The position numbers and the translations under genes were made by a program. Below the pieces are notes generated by a model. That model was not told the DNA's origin, made no database searches, and saw only the letters and a program-made list of their open reading frames with translations. DNA of 41,372 nt from Chara braunii (Eukaryota > Streptophyta > Charophyceae > Charales > Characeae), in assembly GCA_003427395.1 (NCBI GenBank), contig BFEA01000153.1, positions 2,355,793-2,397,164 of the forward strand, in the 5' to 3' direction. Of the stretch, positions 31,500 through 40,700 are shown piece by piece; the first letter of the stretch is position 1; each line of letters begins with the position of its first letter.

Positions 31500-32300
31500 G
31501 ATGCTACATGCTCGTGCCTTCCCCTTCAATCTTCGCTCGTACGCGGCTACAATTTGAGGAGTTGTCTTGACAAGTTCCTCTCTTGTGAACAATCGATCTT
31601 CCTTAAGATCCGTATGAAGCCTGAACTGTATCCTTTACTCTCTAACAGGTTTAGGCGGTCTTCCTCGGCCAGCTGGCTTGGGAACAGGCATGTCTCTGTG
31701 TTCCAGGATATCGTTGACGTCCACCTGACAATCCATGGTTGGGGGCAGCATTGATCTCCTTGATGGGAATTGTTGTGTCTCAGCGAAAGGTGCAAGCTTT
31801 GAGGCGTGAAACACAGGGTACGTGCGTAGGTGACCAGGGATTCGAATCACGTACAAGGGACAATCCAAATCACTACCCACAATGTCTAAGACTTCCCAGC
31901 GACCGAAATATTGAGGCATTAGTTTTCTAGAGATGCTAAATTCCTGTCGCAACTCACTAGCCTTGACCCAGAAATGTTCCCCTACCTGAAATGTGGACTA
32001 TCGACGATGCTTGTTCTCATAAGCAATCATTGCTTCCTAAGATATCTTGATGTGTTCGAAAGTCTATTGCAACAAGTTCTCATACTGGACACCGAACTCT
32101 ATGGTTCCAGGGGTTGCAACAGTTCGGTTTCCAGGCAGGAGGAAGTCTAGAGCAGATCTAGGCTTCCACCCCAAATGCAGCTGATTAGGACTGACGTCAG
32201 TGGTGCTATCTACATTGTTGTACAGGCTGGCGATGAGAGGCAAATTCTCATTCCGGTCGTCCTGGCTGGGCTTCATTTAGTGCCGCAGCAGATGCTGCAC
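31500..32300 (-). pseudogene. Integrase C-terminus and chromodomain (element CD)
   Basis: The minus strand reads QLHLGWKPRSALDFLLPGN (about 32190-32130). Then follow MPQYFGRWEVLDIVGS, YVIRIPGHLRTYPVFHASKLAPFAET, VDVNDILEHRDMPVPKP and, after a stop, RIQFRLHTDLKEDRLFTREELVKTTPQIVAAYERRLKG. It aligns with the B chromodomain segment. The conserved first Trp of the WWF motif is replaced. Frames break near 31980-32060. Confidence 0.87.
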
Positions 32301-33001
32301 CACACGGTTCATTTGTTCAGCCTGCCCATTGGTTTCGGGATGATCCCAAAAGTCATTTGGAGTTGGCTGCCCATTTGTTTAGCGCCTTTTTCCACATCTC
32401 GCTAGTGAACCAGACATCTCTATCACTAGCAATGGTCTTTGGCAGTCCAAAAACACGCACCCAATTATCCATGAATAACTTGATGAGGTGCTTAGTCCTG
32501 ACAGTCTTTGGCATGGCAATAAGTCTAGCGTACTTAGTGAACCTATCCACTATGATGAAAATAACCCTCTTGCCACTCCTGCTGGTCACGAGGATATCCA
32601 TGAAGTTAATGGAAATGCTCTGTCCCGGGCCAACGGGAATGGGCAAAGGCTTGAGCAACCCAAGCGGTGCTTGAGTTCGCGGCTTGTCCCGCTGATAGAA
32701 TTGACAAGTCTGCACATAAGTCTTTGCACCATCAAGCATGTTAGGCCACCAAAATCGTTGTACCAAGTTAGAATTAGTCTTCTTGTAGCCAAAATGTCCG
32801 TGTTGCGTCATGGCATTCTCCTAAAAACAAACTACGCAAAATCTCCCTTGATGGAACCACCAATCTCTTGAATCCTGCCTTCTCAAGAAAGAGCAACCCA
32901 TCCACCATCACAAACTCGTCAGTTGTGGCCTTGTCCTGGGCCTCAAGTTTGTGAATGATGTCCATCGTCACAGAGTCTTCCTTGTAGGCTTCCACCAAGG
33001 A
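32301..33001 (-). pseudogene. Integrase core (element CD)
   Basis: It reads GHFGYKKTNSNLVQRFWWPNMLDGAKTYVQTCQFYQRDKPR (zinc region, one Cys changed to Tyr), NFMDILVTSRSGKRVIFIIVDRFTKYARLIAMPKTV, FMDNWVRVFGLPK and ASDRDVWFTSEMW. The first catalytic Asp context reads SINFMD where B has SMDFMD. It keeps the 20 residues that B lost near its position 18281. A frame change occurs near 32800 between a linker (VMVDGLLFLEKAGFKRLV) and the zinc region. Confidence 0.87.
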
Positions 33002-33455
33002 TCAAGTTACATTGTCGGATAGGCCAAACTCGGTAATCAGCGCACCTAGGTAGTCTGCCTTACATGACAGCGCATCAGCAACCTTGTTATACTCTCCTTT
33101 CACGTAGTCTAGCTTGAAGTCATATTGATCTATGACTTCAATCCAGCGTTTGAGTGCGTCAGAGAGAACAGGTTGCGTCTTGATCCAATTGAGGGTCTGA
33201 TGGTCAATTCTCAGATAGAAGAACCTTCCCAACAGATAGTGCCTCCAGTGGACAAGTGCCTTATAGAGGGCGTAGAGTTCCCTTTCGTAGGTGGACTTCG
33301 TCAATTTCTTCGATGGCATCTTCTTGCTCATGTACTCGATAGGCCTCAACTTTTTCCATTCCTGTTGAGCCAGCATTGTGCCAATGCCATATTGGCTTGC
33401 GTCAGTGGTCATAACAAATGGCCTTTGAGGATCGGGGACCATGAGAACCTCATGA
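33002..33455 (-). pseudogene. RNase H domain (element CD)
   Basis: One open minus frame carries VPDPQRPFVMTTDASQYGIGTMLAQQE, LRPIEYMSKKM, STYERELYALYKALVHWRHYLLGRFFYLRIDHQTLNWI and ALKRWIEVIDQYDFKLDYVKGEYNKVADALS. All catalytic acidic positions are visible. It is fused upstream to a truncated RT by a deletion, so no active RT precedes it. Confidence 0.9.
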
Positions 33456-34010
33456 TGTGTAAGGGCATCACCACAAACTCGTACAGGCCGTACCTGGTCT
33501 GAAATGCGGTTTTGTGTTGGTCTTCCAGTCTAATGGCAATCTGATGGTAGTCGAATTTCAAGTCTATCTTGGTAAAGTACTTACATCCCTGCACCCTATC
33601 CAATAGGTCATCGATGCGTGGTAGGGGCTCAACGTTCATAACGGTGATGACACTGAGGCCCCTATAATCAATGCACATCCTTAATGATCCCCCCGTCTTC
33701 GGGGCGAACAAAACTGGTGAGCCGAAGGGGGATATGCTAGGCTGTATCCAACCCTTTTCTGTGAGCTCTTTCAGTTGCCAACGAAGCTCGTCCAACTCGG
33801 CTTGAGCCATCCTATAGATTCTCCCTTTGGGTATCTTGCTCCCAGGGATGATCTCTATGGCATGGACAACCTCCCTGTCTACGACACCTGTAGGCTCCTC
33901 AAATAGATCAGGGTACTTAGCAACAACATTTTATATCTCTAGGGGTGATTTAACGGCCTCCCCTTTCTCAAAGACAAAAAACAGGTACACACCCTCCTCT
34001 TGGTTTTGTT
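33440..34010 (-). pseudogene. Truncated reverse transcriptase (element CD)
   Basis: The minus frame reads EEGVYLFFVFEKGEAVKSPLEI, a stop, then [87 protein letters not shown] and YEFVVMP follow. Right after VVMP the sequence jumps to the ALTHHEVL lead-in of RNase H, so palm (YLDD), thumb and connection are gone. Compared with B, about 470 bp are missing between two ATGCC words. Confidence 0.9.
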
Positions 34011-34359
34011 TATAGTAACAAGTGGACCCCCCGCAGCTACGCCGCGGCCCACCACAAAAGACACAATGTACAATCGCATGAAAAAACGAAGTAGACAAAA
34101 GAGGAACAAATCCAGCCTGTTTGTCTTTCTCTCCGCTCATCCTCGCCTCTGTCCCCCTGGCACCGATGTGCAAAAGCCGAAATGTAAGCACTTTGTGTTT
34201 CTCTTTCTAAAACTTGGTGGACCGGGGATGATTGACAACAAAGAGGATGAGTCACAACCTGCAATGGTTGCGACAATGATTCAGAGGACGATGTTGTCGT
34301 CGTGGCCAGGAGTTGTTGATTGCTCTGGATTGGTCGAAAACCTCATCTTGGCGTGGACA

Positions 34360-34537
34360 ACGACGATTCGAATGCGTTCATCCAATCTACAACTGACATG
34401 ACAATTCACTGCTGGCACATAATAACCAAGGAGTTGGGAAATTGTTTGAGTTTGAAAATGTGGCAACATGTGGATAATGTTGATTCGAATCCGTTCACTC
34501 AATCAACAATTACATCAGGGAACCTGCCTTTTTTTTT

Positions 34538-34568
<31 letters not shown>

Positions 34569-34620
34569 GGGGGGAGGAAGTGAATTTAGAGAACAAAATG
34601 ATGATTCGAATACATTCCTC
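34360..34620. repeat. Degenerate GATTCGAATNC repeats
   Basis: GATTCGAATGCGTTCA, GATTCGAATCCGTTCA and GATTCGAATACATTCC occur roughly 115-125 bp apart with similar flanks (ATCCAATCTACAA, CTCAATCAACAA). Confidence 0.7.
34529..34574. repeat. T19-G27 homopolymer block
   Basis: Nineteen T are followed directly by twenty-seven G on the + strand. Confidence 0.98.
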
Positions 34621-35714
34621 CTTCTGCCTCCATCCTCCATCCATCGTCGATGTCCCTTTCTGTTTCGTTCATCCTCGTTGTCCCTTGGTACTCCCTCCTG
34701 CTTCCTCCTCTCGTCTATGGGTTGTCATCGTTTCGTCCTCGTCGATGCTGGCTCGCCATCTATCCATCTTCGTCCCTGCCGATCCTCATTGTGCCCTTCT
34801 CTTTCCTCCGTCCTCCCCGCCCCTTGCTAATCCCATCACCCTTCTCTGGTCTATCGGATCATCGTCCTTTCGTTCTACATCACCCTTCTCCGGCGCTGCT
34901 CGTTTTCATGGGCAAAATTGTCGTTCTCATTCTTCCTCGTCCCTCTTTCTCGCTTCCTTCTCTGCATCTCCTTTTCTTCCCGTCTCTCCGTTGCATCTTC
35001 CTTTTCCTTCTCTGGCTTTGTGCCATAAGAGTTTCAAACATTTCCTCATGTCCTTTTTCTTTGCGTTTGATTGTTCATCTTTCCCCTCGCCCTCTCGTTT
35101 ACTCCCATATAGCTCAGAACATTTCACCCATCTCCTCCTCCTTTTCCCTTTGCACGCGCTCTCTTTTCCTTCATTTTTTATTTTTATTTTCAACAGAATG
35201 CACAACAAAGACCCCACATGTTCATCATTCTCGTGTGCATCACCCTCCTCCCGGGGACGTTTCACATGTACTCGGTACATACAACAACCCGCCGCCAAAG
35301 AAAACAAAAAAGGTTAAGGGAGAGAAATTGTACACCCATGAAGTGTTGAAATATAGACCCGAGTTCGAATCCAGATCCAATCAGAAAGAGAGAGACAGGG
35401 AGTTCATCACTCCTCACATCGGTCCTCTTGTCCATCACCGTCGTCCTCCTCTCTCATGTTCCTCTTCTGCTGCTCGCATCCATGCTCCTCTGCATCGTCG
35501 GTCTCCACCTCCCTCCTGCTCCTCCCTTGTCGTCCTTCCTACACTCCCCGCCACCTCCCCTAGTACGCTCGCCCTCCTCCCCCTCCCTCCTCTTGGCCTC
35601 TTTCCTCCTCCCCCTCCCTCCTCTTGGCCTCTTTTCCTGCGCTCTCCTCCCGTTTCTTCCTTCTGCTGCACTCCTCCTTGCGCTCCTTCTCTGCTTTGTC
35701 CTTCTCCCTCGCAT

Positions 35715-36235
35715 TTGTGCTCCTCTTCATTGTATGCAAGCAACATTGGGATCCCATCTTTCCTCAACCCCAATCAAACATGCTTTCTTGCTCCCCTCCT
35801 CACCCGTTGTTTTTTCCCTCTACCCTCGTGTCCCGTTTTTAGCCGGAAAACCCTGCTGTTCCATCACTTCTCTTTCCTCTCTTCTCCTCCATTGATCTCT
35901 TCTTGATCCTCACGTACATCGCCGCTCTTCGTTGGTCTTCCCTCCCCGATCCATTCTTCTTCCCCTCCTGTGCTGCTCGCATTCGTCCTCTTCCGTCGTA
36001 TTCAAGCAATATCGGGATCCCATCCTTTATCAACCCCAACCAAATGTGCTTTCCTGCTCCCCTCCTCACCCGTTGTTTTTTCCCTTTACCCTCGTGTCCC
36101 TTTTTTGCCCTATTGTTCCATCACTTCTTCCTCCTCTCTTCTCCTCGACTGATCTCTTCTTGATCGTAACGTATGTCGCTGCTCTTCGTTGGTCTTCCCT
36201 CCCCCATCCATTCTTCTTCCACATTGACACTTTCT
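35715..36235. repeat. Tandem duplication of about 266 bp
   Basis: GGGATCCCATC...CAACCCCAA, CTCCCCTCCTCACCCGTTG, TACCCTCGTGTCCC, TGATCTCTTCTTGATC and CTCTTCGTTGGTCTTCCCTC occur twice in the same order about 266 bp apart. Small differences show the duplication is not recent. Confidence 0.9.
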
Positions 36236-36607
36236 TGCTCTCCATTCCTTTTGCCAATCGATGTCTGCCCTTCCCACTTCGTCCTTTTTCCCCCGCTCGT
36301 GTATTGACGCCAGTGTTCTCTCCCCTTCTTTCATTCTCGTCCCCCCTTCACCCCTTCCCTCTTGATATCAGTCCCCGCTGCTCTTCTTTCATCCATTGGC
36401 GTGGCTTTTCTCTCATCGTATAAAGGGAGAGACCCAGAGGGAGGGAGGAAGGGAGGGACGAGGGAGGGCGGCGACTCACATACCTTGATCTACCATGACG
36501 AGTGCAGGTCCCCGATCGATGACCTGCTACGATGCAACTATCGTCACAATGAGGATTCAAACGTTTCCTCCCGATTACGCTGACCTCACCTTCTTGTTAC
36601 ACAACAA

Positions 36608-37219
36608 GTGAGGTCGAACATCGATCATGTTCACTCTGCCTCCTTCTCGCACACCATCTCACACGCCGATACTCCGGCCTCCCAGCACACATGCACTCTG
36701 TCCTACCACCATGCATGCACACCCTCCCTCAAACCATCGGCCACCAGTGACACCATCTACATAGCCGCACGTCACGGCCACTTGCCAACTTACACCACCG
36801 CCCACGTCATCCACGTGCTCGTCGTTCGCGCACTTGGCCGAGAAGTGCATAGTGGACCACATGCCCGCGCACCCAGCACTATTTGCGCCATGCATGGGAC
36901 TGTGCCCCGTCCGGTCGTTCTCTCACGTCGCCACCCTCCCCTCCTTTCCGCTGCCTCCTCGGGACCCACGCGAGGATCGGCGTTTTGTCGCATCGCCGAT
37001 TTCTGCTGTCAGCGTGCGCCAGGATTTCTCCGCCGCCGACTGCCTGACATCCCGGCAAATCGAGGTCCACGACCGACTCCTCTTCGGCCGCACACCGGCA
37101 CTTCTTCGGCCCTCACCCCGAGTTACACCGGTTCCCCCTTGGCCGCTGCCCGTAACTGGTCCCGCATGAAGGCACCTAGTTTATGTCGGGCCCCACGCGA
37201 GGACCGCTGTTTCCTTTAG
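36608..37219 (+). other. 203-codon open frame of doubtful coding status
   Basis: A His/Ser/Thr/Pro-rich + frame ends at 37217-37219, right at the edge of the insertion. It has no recognised domain. Base composition (C-rich, CpG-rich) may explain its length. A hairpin, arms 36582-36598 and 36603-36615, lies just before it. Listed so the region is not blank. Confidence 0.15.
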
Positions 37220-37227
37220 TAGTATAG

Positions 37228-37879
37228 GGATTGTAGAAGGCTGATGTGCACAAGCACCCGAAGGAGTTAATTCACCTACTAGCCTTATACTTACTTAGTC
37301 TAATGGTCCTCTCATTGACAACTCATGCTTTAGTACTTTCTTGTCCCAGTCAAACTGGGGCTTGGCAACCTCAAGGTAATACATACCTAACAACATGTCA
37401 AACAGTAACTCGTCGCTAACCAGGAACAAAATCTTGTGATTAAGTTCCCCTCCTGCATAGGAGAAAGTGCAGACCACATCCTTGACGTAGTCCACCAACA
37501 TGCGCTCTTTGTTGGCCAAAGGAGATGGGCGCAGTTTATCAACGTAGTCGCGACTTGTAAAGTTTTGTGTGGAGCCGATGTCTACGAAGGCACCGTAGTT
37601 GCAGCCACCTACACCGACTTCCACAACGAAGTGCTCCCCTCTAGGACCTCGACTTAACGCCACCCATGACTCACGAGGGTCCGTTGCCGACCACTCACTT
37701 TGTAGGTCCTCTAAGGCCTCAGACACATCCAACGAACAGAGTACCGTTGGGTCCTGATGCGTCTGCGGGGTAACTAAGGAGTCAATAGCTTCGGCCAACT
37801 CTTGAAACGGGTATGGTACATCACCCGCTTCAACATGAGTAGAAGTTGCTACAACTTCTACTGGCCTTATGTGTTTCCC
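37228..37879 (-). pseudogene. Aspartic protease region of pol (element CD)
   Basis: The frame is open from the frameshift site at 37879 to a stop near 37295. It reads FQELAEAIDSLVTP, DVSEALEDLQSEWSATDPRESW and FVVEVGVGGCNYGAFVDIGSTQNFTSRDYVDKL. The active-site loop is DIG, as in B. LLFDMLLGMYYLEVAKPQFDWDKK follows. It lacks an obvious own start; it is in the -1 phase relative to gag and should be made by frameshifting. The linker to RT is broken by the 3.2-kb insertion. Confidence 0.88.
37838..37879 (-). promoter_or_regulatory. -1 ribosomal frameshift signal at gag/pro
   Basis: On minus, GGGAAAC (37879-37873) is in the gag phase as G GGA AAC. ACA and the gag stop TAA (37869-37867) follow. 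A perfect 11-bp stem with a 3-nt loop (AGTAGAAGTTG/CAACTTCTACT, 37862-37838) starts 10 nt after the heptamer. The -1 frame is the protease frame and is open. Confidence 0.75.
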
Positions 37880-38133
37880 GAGCTGTAACTCGTAGAGGCC
37901 CCACTGTGGGAAGGAGTCCTACCTTTAGGCGGTTTCTTATGGGGAACCTCTGCGTTCTTGCACTTAAATTGCTGATGGCCATACTCGCCGCAGTTCATGC
38001 AAGCCCCCCGCGTATAACGGTCCCGCCACACATCTTGATCCAAACCCACTCTAAAGCAAGCCGCTATCTTGTTCGGGTTCGAGGTTTGCCCCTGACTCCT
38101 CTGTTGACCACCCTTGTCGGAGAGATAGTTAAC
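37867..38133 (-). pseudogene. gag C-terminus with CCHC knuckle (element CD)
   Basis: The minus frame reads YLSDKGGQQRSQGQTSNPNK, VGLDQDVWRDRYTRGACMNC and CMNCGEYGHQQFKC, a complete CX2CX4HX4C knuckle. A basic tail and the stop TAA at 37869-37867 follow. It aligns with B (GLDYEVWRDRVARVTCLDCGNYGH). Upstream it is cut off from the capsid by the palindrome array, but the codons GTT AAC on both sides are in the same gag phase. Confidence 0.9.
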
Positions 38134-39070
38134 GGGTGCATATATTTTCAGGTCTCCTTTCCACGCAGTTCAGCCACTTTAGGTTACTACACCACTTTCA
38201 GATTATGTGTGGATCTATACATGGGGTTGTCTGAAACCGCCTTCAGGCAGTTCAACCACTTCAGGTTGATACACCACTTTCAAATTGCCTACAGATCCAT
38301 TGCAATTGGTGGGATGGGGGTACCTGAAACCCCTTTCTGAAGCTTCAGCCACTTCAGCGGTTTCAGGTCCCCACCTCAAATTCCTGAAATGACCTGAAGT
38401 GGCTGAAGCTTCTGAAAGGGGTTTCAGGTACCCCCATCCAACCATTTGGATGGGATACCTGAAACCCCTTTGCGAAGCTTCAGCCACTTCAGCGGTTTCA
38501 GGTCCCCACCTGAAATTCCTGAAATGACTTGAAGTGGTTGAAGCTTCTGAAAGGGGTTTCAGGTACCCCCATCCAACCATACCTGAAACCCCTTTCAAAA
38601 GCTTCAACCACTTCAGCGGTTTCAGGTCCCCACCTTAAATTCCTGAAATGACTTGAAGTGGTTGAAGCTTCTGAAAGCACACGTCGGAACCCCCATCCAA
38701 CCATACCTGAAACCCCTTTCAAAAGCTTCAACCACTTCAGCGGTTTCATGTCCCCACCTTAAATTCCTGAAATGACTTGAAGTGGCTGAAGCTTCTGAAA
38801 GGGGTTTCATGTACCCTCATCCAACCATTTGGATGGGAATACCTGAAACCCCTTTCAGAAGCTTCATCCACTTCAGCGGTTTCATGTCCTCACCTAAAAT
38901 TCCTGAAATGACCTGAAGTGGCTGAAAAAACAGGCAGAAAAAAAAAAAAAAAAACATAAAACTTGTCCTGCAAACCACCCGAAAATTCTGAAATGACCTG
39001 AAGTGTCTTCAGGCCATTTTTGCGGTTTCGGACCACTTCAGAATCTTTCATTCTGAAATTTCAGGTGGTC
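38134..39070. mobile_element. Palindrome-array insertion (foldback-like) in gag
   Basis: 937 bp is flanked by GTTAAC (38128-38133 and 39071-39076), and gag continues in frame on both sides. It holds two ~80-bp direct repeats (38165-38320), then five hairpin units. Unit 1 has arms 38316-38357 and 38394-38435 that match at 41 of 42 positions. Units restart (ACCTG) at 38322, 38457, 38581, 38705 and 38841. Next come a 17-nt A run (38938-38954) and a right end repeating CCTGAAATTTCAG-like words. No coding is seen. Confidence 0.8.
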
Positions 39071-39076
39071 GTTAAC

Positions 39077-39928
39077 CGCGAGTGCTTTGTTGCGGCCACC
39101 TGCCTTAACTTTTCCCAAAGCAGCGAGGTTGCTACTTTCAACATTATCCTCGCTGTCTAACTCTGAACCGTCCACTAAGTCAGAAAAGTCGTCGATCTCG
39201 GTTTGAGTCCCATCGGCCTCAACCATCATCAATCGACTCCCCTTCTTCTTCCACTTTTGTGGACTCTTCTTTCTTTCGTCCGTAGGGAGTTGTTGAGCAC
39301 CTCCTAGCACGGCCTCTAAATCTAGAGGCTTCTTGCTAACGGTCTCAAAGGTGTGATACTCTAGCCGAGCCGCACTGGCTAATAAGTTCTTGATATATGT
39401 GGGAAGACATCTCAAAAACACGGTCATTAAGACATGTGGATCATAGTGTACCCCGGGGACGACAATCAAACGCTCTACGACAGAGGTGAGTTCGCGCACG
39501 GACTTGTACTTCTTAGCATCAAGGTGAAGCAACCCATCAGTGGCAATTTGTGTCTGTTGTGGGTTGTGCCATCGCGCTTCCACCAAATCCATAAAGCTCT
39601 CTAGGGTATGGGTCTTAGCCCAATCACCCATGTTCCTGCCGAATCCCTTTGAGGCGACTAGTCCATTTAGCCAACGAGTTGTTGAACCCTCGAGATAGGA
39701 TGCAACAATTATCACCTCCTCCTCTACCAACGTCCTCTCCGCCCTCACCCACACTGGCACCGTTCTCAACCAAGTGTCGAGAGCCTCATCCTTCTTATCT
39801 CCTGAGAAGGTTGAGGGTGGTTTCAATGAGGTTTTGGGGTACCAAGTCTGTTGCTGTCCCGCTGGTGGGGCAGTTGACGACAGTGGTGTAGCTCCAGCCG
39901 CTGGACTAAAAGAAGTAGAAGCAACAGT
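39077..39928 (-). pseudogene. gag capsid core (element CD)
   Basis: A long minus frame has TFSGDKKDEALDTWLRTVPVWV, VASYLEGSTTRWLNGLVASKG, LESFMDLVEARWHNPQQ, KKYKSVRELTSVVERLIVVPG and LMTVFLRCLPTYIKNLL. This is the retrotransposon-gag core. An acidic stretch (TEIDDFSDLVDGSELDSED) follows before the palindrome array. The frame runs back to a single TAG at about 39929-39931. Family role: particle assembly. It is much better preserved than the B copy. Confidence 0.9.
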
Positions 39929-40700
39929 CTATGTTGTTGCTGCTGGTGTGGTACGAGACTGAGGTGGATATGGGTCTGTCATCGCCGACAATGGCAGCAG
40001 TGGCATAACTGCTGGCCTGAAACCTGGCCTATGCATGGCGCTCAGGATTTGGTTTAGGGTGTCTTGGATAGTGTCCAGTTTGCTGTCCATGTAAGTGTGC
40101 ATGGACAGGATGCTCGCCTTCATAATCTTTGTGGTGTTGTCAAGCGTCGAGTCATATAATCCCTCTAACGCAGCTTTGTCTGACTCTCTTCCCTCAAGTC
40201 TGACACTTTTATTCCTAATCTAATTCTCCCTTTCAGTAGCCTCCTTAAGTTCCTTCTCTAACCTTGTTGGAGTTCTATCTGTTTCCTGGTGCATGGAGGC
40301 GGATCAACTCCACTTGTTGGAGTTTTATCTGTTCCTTGGTGCGTGGAGGCGGCGAGCTGAACTGCAAGCCCACCATCTGACTAGTACCAGCTCCTGACAT
40401 ACTGGAGATGGATGCGAGATGGTCTGCTGACCAGAGGAGGTTGTAATATGTTGTTGCAGAGGTAGCCATTGCTACTGCGCTAGCTGCTGATGCTGCTAAC
40501 GTCCTTTCTACAACTGTTGCTCCTTCCCTTGCAGTCTCAAGCGTACGGGCCCTTGCTTCGGCCCTTATCCTTCTTTCTTCTCCTGGTAGCAGGACCTGGA
40601 ACACCACAGGTATCCTACATGTATCACGACGTGTCTGCATTTTGTCATCAGTTGTCCCTTCACCACCTTCTAATACACTCATCGGCTAGGCAGACGCAGT
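39929..40700 (-). pseudogene. gag N-terminal region (element CD)
   Basis: Frame 40682-40275 encodes an Ala/Arg/Glu-rich helix (EERRIRAEARARTLETAREGATVVERTLAASAAS) and a Ser-rich part. Frame 40123-39929 encodes a helix (LNQILSAMHRPG) and a Pro-rich linker, in phase with the capsid and separated by one TAG. A frame shift near 40275 and a TAG near 40220 separate the pieces. A 50-bp duplication (40266-40352, GTTGGAGTT...GGAGGCGG) lies at the shift and may have caused it. Homologous to the inverted block in B. Confidence 0.65.
40266..40352. repeat. 50-bp direct duplication in gag-N
   Basis: Copies of about 37 bp start GTTGGAGTTCTATCTG at 40266 and GTTGGAGTTTTATCTG at 40316. Both end GGAGGCGG. Confidence 0.9.

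Larger units (their letters stand above)
34016..37222. mobile_element. 3.2-kb insertion in element CD, type unknown
   Basis: TATAG flanks both sides (34011-34015 and 37223-37227), and the protease-RT linker continues across it, so this is an insertion. Its right end read inwards, CTACTAAAGGAAACAGCGG, resembles CACTA-type DNA transposon termini. The left end (TAACAAGTGGACC) is only a weak inverted match. Most of it (34600-36420) is extremely pyrimidine-rich on +, which explains the long + open frames without real coding evidence. No transposase was recognised. Confidence 0.6.

Noticed and set aside
35360-35385. GAGTTCGAATCC, a tRNA T-loop-like word
   Set aside because: No A box, acceptor stem or anticodon arm could be found around it; chance or SINE remnant not supportable.
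34650-35906. 418-codon open frame
   Set aside because: The strand is nearly all pyrimidine, so stop codons are rare by composition; no domains are present and other frames are equally open.
38134-39070. CRISPR array
   Set aside because: Repeats are hairpins of about 120 bp with similar spacers inside a eukaryotic retrotransposon gag; there are no unique spacers.
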